From contig NC_068569.1 in NCBI RefSeq assembly GCF_025698545.1, forward strand, positions 21,452,001 to 21,516,000: a stretch of 64,000 nucleotides of DNA, given 5' to 3'. The position numbers were made by a program, and so were the translations under genes. This document shows, piece after piece, positions 57,872 to 64,000 of this stretch. This stretch comes from Gossypium raimondii (taxonomy: Eukaryota; Streptophyta; Magnoliopsida; Malvales; Malvaceae). Position 1 is the stretch's first letter, and each line of letters starts with the position of its first letter. The notes beneath the pieces are model-generated. The model saw only the letters and a list, made by a program, of their open reading frames with translations. It was not told the origin of the DNA and made no database searches.

Positions 57872-60800
57872 TTATATGGAAATATTACATCCTAATTCTT
57901 TGGCAGCAGTGTCGAGGAACTGTATAGTCATTCCTCTTGCAAGCTGACTATAAACTTCCCATGTTAAGCACTTTTCGATATCAGTTTGCCAGTTGATGGC
58001 ACCTATATTGAAGAACTGGTAAGAGGGACCACGGATACCATATATTTCCAACTTAGATTTTGAATTGATTGAACCTATATGCAAAATATTGCGAAGGACT
58101 GATGTGCTGAGAGCTCGAACATGTGCGCTTGGATGAGAAAGGCATCGAGTCGTAGCTGGTAGACGACACTGCATGGTTTGGAGAGATTATCACATCAGCA
58201 AAGATCTTGCAGTGACATCAGGGGAAAGAAGAAAGACTACTTTACTATTCGCCCCATTTCGCTCCACATTAACAGGCATTGGAATTTATAATGAACAAGT
58301 TCAAAGCATGTTTCGACTTTAAGGTTGAGAGTATATCAGAAACGGGTATTTGCTCACCTTTAACAGGTTTGAAAGTCCATCTGCTACTGCCAGTCCTGAT
58401 TCTCCCCACTCGAGTACCGGCTGAACTGCTCTAGCTGTTGCTTCCAGCAGCTGCCAGTTTTAGATGAGAACATCAAAGATATTAATGAAACTTTGGAATA
58501 AAATAAAATGCATTTGACTTCTTTTAAACATCAACCCAAACTAATTCAAGTAAATGGAGAGCCTAACTTGAAATATAAGACCACAACCCTCAAAAAATAA
58601 AACGAATAAAGTACTCTACTTCAACAAGGGCTTACACATGTACAACCTCACAAGGGGTGGACAACAAACAAAACTGGACTTTACATACCAAAACAGGAAA
58701 CCTAAGACTTAATAAATGCAAGATAAGACCACTTATCACTCCATGTGTAGCTTTACAAGGGTCTGCATTTAGACAACTTCACAAAGGATAAAACACAAGG
58801 ACATAAACACATAAGCTATAATACCATGTTAAGCATCCAATCCAAAACCAATTGGTGTAAGTGAAGAGGCCCAACTAGAATACAAGATTATATGAAACCC
58901 AAGACTACAAATGTGGTATGTTATCACTTAACAACCTCAAAATATCACAAGCGTTCAATTAGAATGACACCAAGATTGGCGAATGACTCTCTATAAGCAG
59001 AGATAGTTACAGTACCTCCAGTTGTGGTAAAGTACAAGCTTCCCCATCAACAAGCATACCATCTGTGGCACGTAGAAGTAGATCAGAAGCACTTGCCACA
59101 ATGACCAATGATTCTGCGCTATCATGATTTCTCATCAGCTCGACTATCAATTTTACAATTCGCTGGTTGATTCTCCACATCTTCTGACCTTGGTCGTCAT
59201 CTTTGGCAATCCAAGGCTGCAATTCCCTATCCGCCTGACAAGAACACAAGGCCATGAAAGTGACCAAACAGATGGAACAAATGAAGTTAAAAAACAAAAA
59301 ATGAAGACAATGAGGCTATTTATGGCTGGTGGTTTGGTCACCATCTGCATGAGAGTTCATCTGATTATACGGAAGTGTTTTATGGCAAATGGTAGTCCGG
59401 GATTTTATTATCTTAATTATGAACTGACATCACCTTTTACAAAACATGCGGTGTTCAAATCAGCAGCCACAAAGAAAAGCAGGCCATCTGTTTTTCTAAT
59501 TTTAGACTAGAATTATAAGATGAACAAAATTTGGACCTGAAGTACAACAGCTGTAGTTGCTTTTGTCGGTGATGCTGATACGACATTGCACAACGCATCA
59601 ACCACCTAATTCCATCCAAGAAGGATAGTCAGACAAATATATTTCTGTAAAACCATAATGATGCATTTACAGATGAAACATGGGGCAATTACATGCATCA
59701 TAGAAGATATCAACAGTGGCAAAACTGGGGGGGCTGGGGCTAAAATGAAAATTTTCCATATGGCACCTTTAAAATTTCTAAAATTTTAAATTAATAAAGG
59801 TAAAATTGCACTTTAGCTCCCCCCCTAAAAATATAAAAGTTTGATTTAATACTTTAAAATTTATAAAGATATAGTCTATTAAAATGGTGGAATTGCATTT
59901 TTTCTATAGTAAAAATTACAATTTAATTTCGCCCCCACCCCCCCAAAAAAAATTTTCTGGTTTCGCCCCTAGCTACCAATCCACACAAGTATACCAAACC
60001 ATATCTTCTGTTTAGAAATTTAAAAGACAATGAATAAAAATTATGGAATCAGATACAACAAATCTTTTTTTACTAATTTTGACAATTACCTGTCTCCATC
60101 CCTGCTGGGCAGATGTGCTTTCGGCACTGGGTTGTGTTTCGGGCGCTGCTATCAGCTTGTGCCACAGTAGTGAAACTACAGAGAAACATAACTCTTGTTT
60201 CTCCACAAGCACTGATCTCAGAAGAATTTGTGCACTGCAATTGAATCCTATGTGCCGGTCCCTGGTGAGAAAATTGGCCAAATCTGAGGCATCTAATGGG
60301 AAACCTGCTATACCTTTGCCCAATGAATTTCCTAAGCCTTCATCTGATGCTAACAGTTTCTCAGATCTGAGATTATTGTCTGAACAAGTTGAATCTTCAC
60401 ATTCTGAAGCAGATGATTGCCCAGGATCAAAGCAAGTGGCACTTGAACACTTGTTTTGTTTTCTGTCATCTAAACAAGGGGAATATTTTCTAACAGGTGC
60501 ATATATCAATTGTGCTTCTAATGGTTCGGCCTTGTTAACAATGGATGCAACAGCCTTGCTGTGAATATCGATGAGATTATATAACGATGATGCCCTGGTG
60601 TAAATTTCATTGTCCCACTTGCAGCGCATTAGAACAGAGAGTGCATACATGCAAGCCTTTGACCGTCTAAATAGTTCAGAAATATGAGCAGCAACCATAG
60701 CTGCAGCAACTATTTCATTTGAACTATAACCCCATGAGGTGCCAACAGAAGATGGCTTCAGCGAAAAAAGTGCCTCTAAAATTGCTAAGATTCTGTGAGT

Positions 60801-63800
60801 ATGATGAATAGCAGAGTCAATACCATGTCCATACTCTATAGAAGATCCATTTACTTTTGCAGGGTTGGCCATAGCTTGAACATCTTTAGCAGTTGAATGA
60901 GTATTTCCTCTTGTAACCAAGGGGAACAACTGAAGCTCGCAGGCAAGAGCACAGACAGCAGCCAGCACATAAGAATCAAACGCAGCTACAGGCCCTTGTT
61001 TTTTTGCTTTTCTAGGTTTAATGTCTTTCAGCTTTTCAGATTGTGCCTGTGACTCCTCAACGCCCTCATCAGGAGGAAAACTTTCTTCACCTCTTGGTCT
61101 CTTACTCCCACTGAACTGAGCCTCATGACTAACACACACAGTTAAGACAACAAAAAGTAGGCGTGAAGCGAGCTCTATAGAAGCACATGATTCTAAAAAC
61201 AGCGAATGCACCATTGTACGAAGCTCTGCCACAGCGAGATTCTTTGAGGCAGAACCTATGCTGTATCTTGTTTTTCTGGTTTGCTCCCTGGGGGATTCAG
61301 GTGGAAATGTTCTCTGAAGAATAGCTTCTACAGTCGCCACAAATATCTTCATGAGACATGCTTCAGAAGGACTTCCACGTGGAAGGTATTCGAGCACCTT
61401 AAGAAGAGGTATGTATAGATTCCATGATAGTATGGGAGGCTGCAATGGGGTTGAAACAATAATTTCTGGAAGATCAACAGCTGAAGAGCTCAAGGGAATC
61501 AGACCATAAGCAGCTTCCCATATTGTACATATTCTCCATTCCACCTCTGGTCCATGAGCGCAAAGCATTGATGCAATCCCTTGAGCAGTAGCTTCAATAG
61601 TTGCTTCAGCTGCAGGCACCTCAATCTGATGAAAAAGTATTTTGAGACAACTTTTTCAGTACTTGTGATCATGCATCATTGAATGTATAGACCCATGCAT
61701 ATTAACTACTTAGCAACAAAAGGAAACATAAAAGCTAAATATTGGATGATAACATGCAAAATTTTGAAGGGGACAAGTAATACCTGCTTTCTGTAACATG
61801 AGATATAACCACCAGAAGGTTCATGTTGAACTTCTACTCCCTCAACTTGTCTTATTGGAGGAAAAAGTAGTGCGGGCTGCGAAAGTATGCGAAAAAGTAA
61901 AGCTGCAGCAGCATCAGCAGCAATACCTGCCCTCATAGACATTGCAGTCCCAATTGCCCGCAAAAAGTGCAAATGCATCCAATTTCGAGGAAGCTACAAC
62001 AACATCCACAAAATCAATTTGCTAAGACAAATAGAATGGTGATAATTGAAAGAATTATTGCATCATTTTTTAAGAAATATAATTATATGTTATTTTCCTA
62101 ACAAACAATTGGCATCAGAGCAGAATACTTCCTCACAAAAAACTCTAAATTACGGCATATGTCATACAATTTAGTACTTTACCTCCTGACATTCACATAA
62201 GATTACAGTCTACCACATTGACTAATAACACCCACCTAAAAACCATCAGGTTTAACGTGACAACCATAGGTGTTTTAAGTATGAGCTTCACAACTGTTAA
62301 CTGGACAAACACCCATTGGGTAGGTTAAAAGTTTCTTGCAAGCCTTATATTCAAGGTTTTCCTCAAAAAATAGAAGACAAAAAAAAGTCATATATTCAGG
62401 GTCACTTCTCAATCCATAGTCAAAAGCTTTTAAGCTGGATCTGAACAATAGCCATGTTATATAGTGCAGCAACCTCTAATGAAAACACTTTTATACAGAA
62501 TGGATGTGCAAAACATAGTTCTCATGCATCTAGAAATACCTATTCAACCCATTTACACAAGTGTTTCATTGGAGGTGCAAACTGATTTTCAAGTCTGAAA
62601 TGCTACTAATAACTAATGGAGAAACTATGATTAGTGGATCTAATTTTTTCTCCCATTTTTTAATGGCTGGGATAACGAAAACAGCACCCCCCCCCCCCAC
62701 AAAAAAAAAGCACTAAAAACCCCCAATGGTAGAACCACCAAGCTTTGTTATTAAGGACTATATCTTTCTTATCCATATTAATCTCATTAAGATTAGCCAC
62801 AACCTTCACGTAATTCTTTTTAGCATGTGGTTGAACAATATATGCTGACAAATTTAGCACTTTCATTAAGCTAATATTCATAAATTCCTCTTGGATCTCA
62901 CAATTACGGATAGCAAAAATTCAAGATGATGAAGATGAGATCCATATAAAATTCTAGTTTGATGTTGCAAAGTGTCATTTTATATACATGCAGTGAAAAA
63001 CATTTAACTCACCCTTATACCAGTTGCATAATCTTCGGCAGCACGAAGAAGTTCCACAAGCTGTACAGCAGCATCAAGTGCATCTGGAGCCCATGATGGT
63101 GGTGCTTCAAGAAGCCCAAGAAGAAGTCTTTGGGTCGCACTTGGAGTTGCAATGGCATAGTACCTGAGAAGGAAATATGAGATAATTGCTAGAAAAATAA
63201 GAAGAAAACTATATCATTTGGACACTAATACCAATTAGCAACTAGACATATCGGGTATTCATTTACATGATACCTTTGTCGGTTACCATATTACCAAGCA
63301 CATATTTTAATCAATGTTAATATTTTGCGCACTAACATAGACTTTTGCATTCGCATTTGATAAACACTTCTGTTCCAAATATATGTCCTAGCGTCACGGG
63401 CCTAGATCCACTTTGGCCTGTGACACTAGTATGAATTTCAAAAGACCCCAAAATATTATTTCTTACCTTTTCGAGATATTCTAAAATCCTAGCTTTTTCC
63501 ATACCAGTAACAGGTATTACATATTTGCTTTAAGAATATCAAATGTTGGCACTACAGAGGCAGTTTCAGATAGAAGGTGCATATTTACAAAAGCACACTA
63601 ACACTGCAATCTCCATGCAACCTAACTTCTACCCCTTCTCAGAATAACACAAAGAAACAGTTATTCAAACATCCGCATTCCTGATGTAAATTTGGAAATG
63701 AATTGCTCAGTTCCCAGTAAAGAGAGCAAAAGCCAAGACTTACAAGCTATGACTATGTACGCCTACCACAAAAAGAAAATCCTTGAGTAATGTTGTCAAA

Positions 63801-64000
63801 GAGAGCTTGAAGGTTCAGCAACTTACCGATGAAATAAACGTGCATATGGTTCAAGAGCCGGTAACCCAGCAACTAGATGCTCATCCAAAGCTGTTGTTGG
63901 GGGAGGAAGTAGAAGTGCAGGGACTGCTGCAGCCGTTAAACTAGCAGTTTCGTAGCGTGCAACCTCTTCGTCGCATACGCTTAAAATGACACCAGCACCA
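57872..64000 (-). CDS. GI: GIGANTEA, C-terminal ~915 residues (5' part beyond the window)
   Basis: Eight exons on the minus strand: 64000 (cut)-63827, 63163-63013, 61993-61784, 61625-60090, 59605-59537, 59234-59016, 58450-58358 and 58168-57872 (stop TAA). Phases close throughout; 2749 nt are visible. GI is about 1170 aa, so roughly 255 N-terminal residues are outside. Diagnostic stretches: EATIEATAQGIASMLCAHGP, WEAAYGLIPLSSSAVDLPEI, LLKVLEYLPRGSPSEACLMK, CRLPATTRCLSHPSAHVRAL, and the end RGMTIQFLDTAAKELGCNIS. The large exon holds basic clusters (KRPRGEE, KPRKAKKQ) that may be nuclear signals. GI is a plant-only nuclear and cytosolic protein linking the circadian clock and photoperiodic flowering: it stabilises ZTL, works with FKF1 to remove CDF repressors, and acts as a co-chaperone. 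The visible part looks intact. Promoter, and so any clock elements, lie outside. Confidence 0.96.
59715..59975. mobile_element. Small hAT-like/unclassified element in a GIGANTEA intron
   Basis: Between the large GI exon and the 69-nt exon, sequence from ctgggggggctggggcta to tttcgcccctagctacc has G-rich and C-rich ends around an AT-rich core. It resembles the element at 47929-48187 in length and ends (tcgcccct..., acgccc). I found no clear target duplication. Confidence 0.5.

Noticed and set aside
60043-60564. 173-residue ORF on the plus strand
   Set aside because: Antisense of the large GIGANTEA exon; shadow frame.
62690-62712. C/A homopolymer as a possible functional motif
   Set aside because: Simple homopolymers in a GIGANTEA intron; no evidence for function and prone to sequencing error.

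Overview
The window is plant nuclear DNA: AT-rich, with GT-AG introns, chloroplast, Golgi and cytosolic plant genes, and many retroelements. The repeat families (an Ogre/Tat-like LTR element with a DUF7745-type first ORF, a florendovirus-like endogenous pararetrovirus, LTRs of the TGTAATGGCC...GGTGTTACA type) resemble what I know from cotton, so Gossypium or a close Malvaceae is the most likely source. That assignment is inference; no marker here proves the species.

Six genes look intact. On the minus strand: OHP2 (one-helix protein 2, 14265-15371), a 208-aa plant protein ending in a CaaX-like tail (21864-24738), a 214-aa conserved plant protein (27743-31392), RPS18 (54602-56398), and the last ~915 codons of GIGANTEA (57872 to the window end, 5' part outside). 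On the plus strand: a URGT-type nucleotide-sugar transporter (50675-53294). I spliced all of these by hand and exon phases close exactly. Two host pseudogenes are also visible: an NPF/PTR transporter with about three lesions (5271-7082) and a tandemly duplicated scrap of a CDK-like kinase (about 10015-10320).

The rest is mostly transposon sequence. At the left edge (1-1604) is the 3' end of an Ogre/Tat-like retrotransposon with an 88-bp satellite, abutting a broken endogenous caulimovirid (1605 to about 4660) whose polymerase is disrupted but whose second ORF is open. A solo LTR with a perfect 5-bp duplication lies at 17400-20611, and a related inverted LTR at 10865-12977.

From 32200 to 48600 there is a four-deep nest: a LINE, split by a foldback-like inverted-repeat element, split by a non-autonomous Ogre-like element (34762-47220, duplication TGAGC), whose 5' LTR is split by a solo LTR (34801-37753, duplication CAGAG). 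The Ogre-like element keeps PBS, ORF1, 3' UTR satellite, PPT and both LTRs but has lost nearly all of gag and all of pol. Its satellite (129-bp, three ~43-bp units) and the left-edge satellite (88-bp, two 44-bp units) appear to descend from one ~44-bp unit organised into different higher-order repeats.

The genes are unrelated neighbours, as expected in a plant genome: gene islands at about 14-31 kb and 50-64 kb are separated by transposon nests. There is no operon-like logic.
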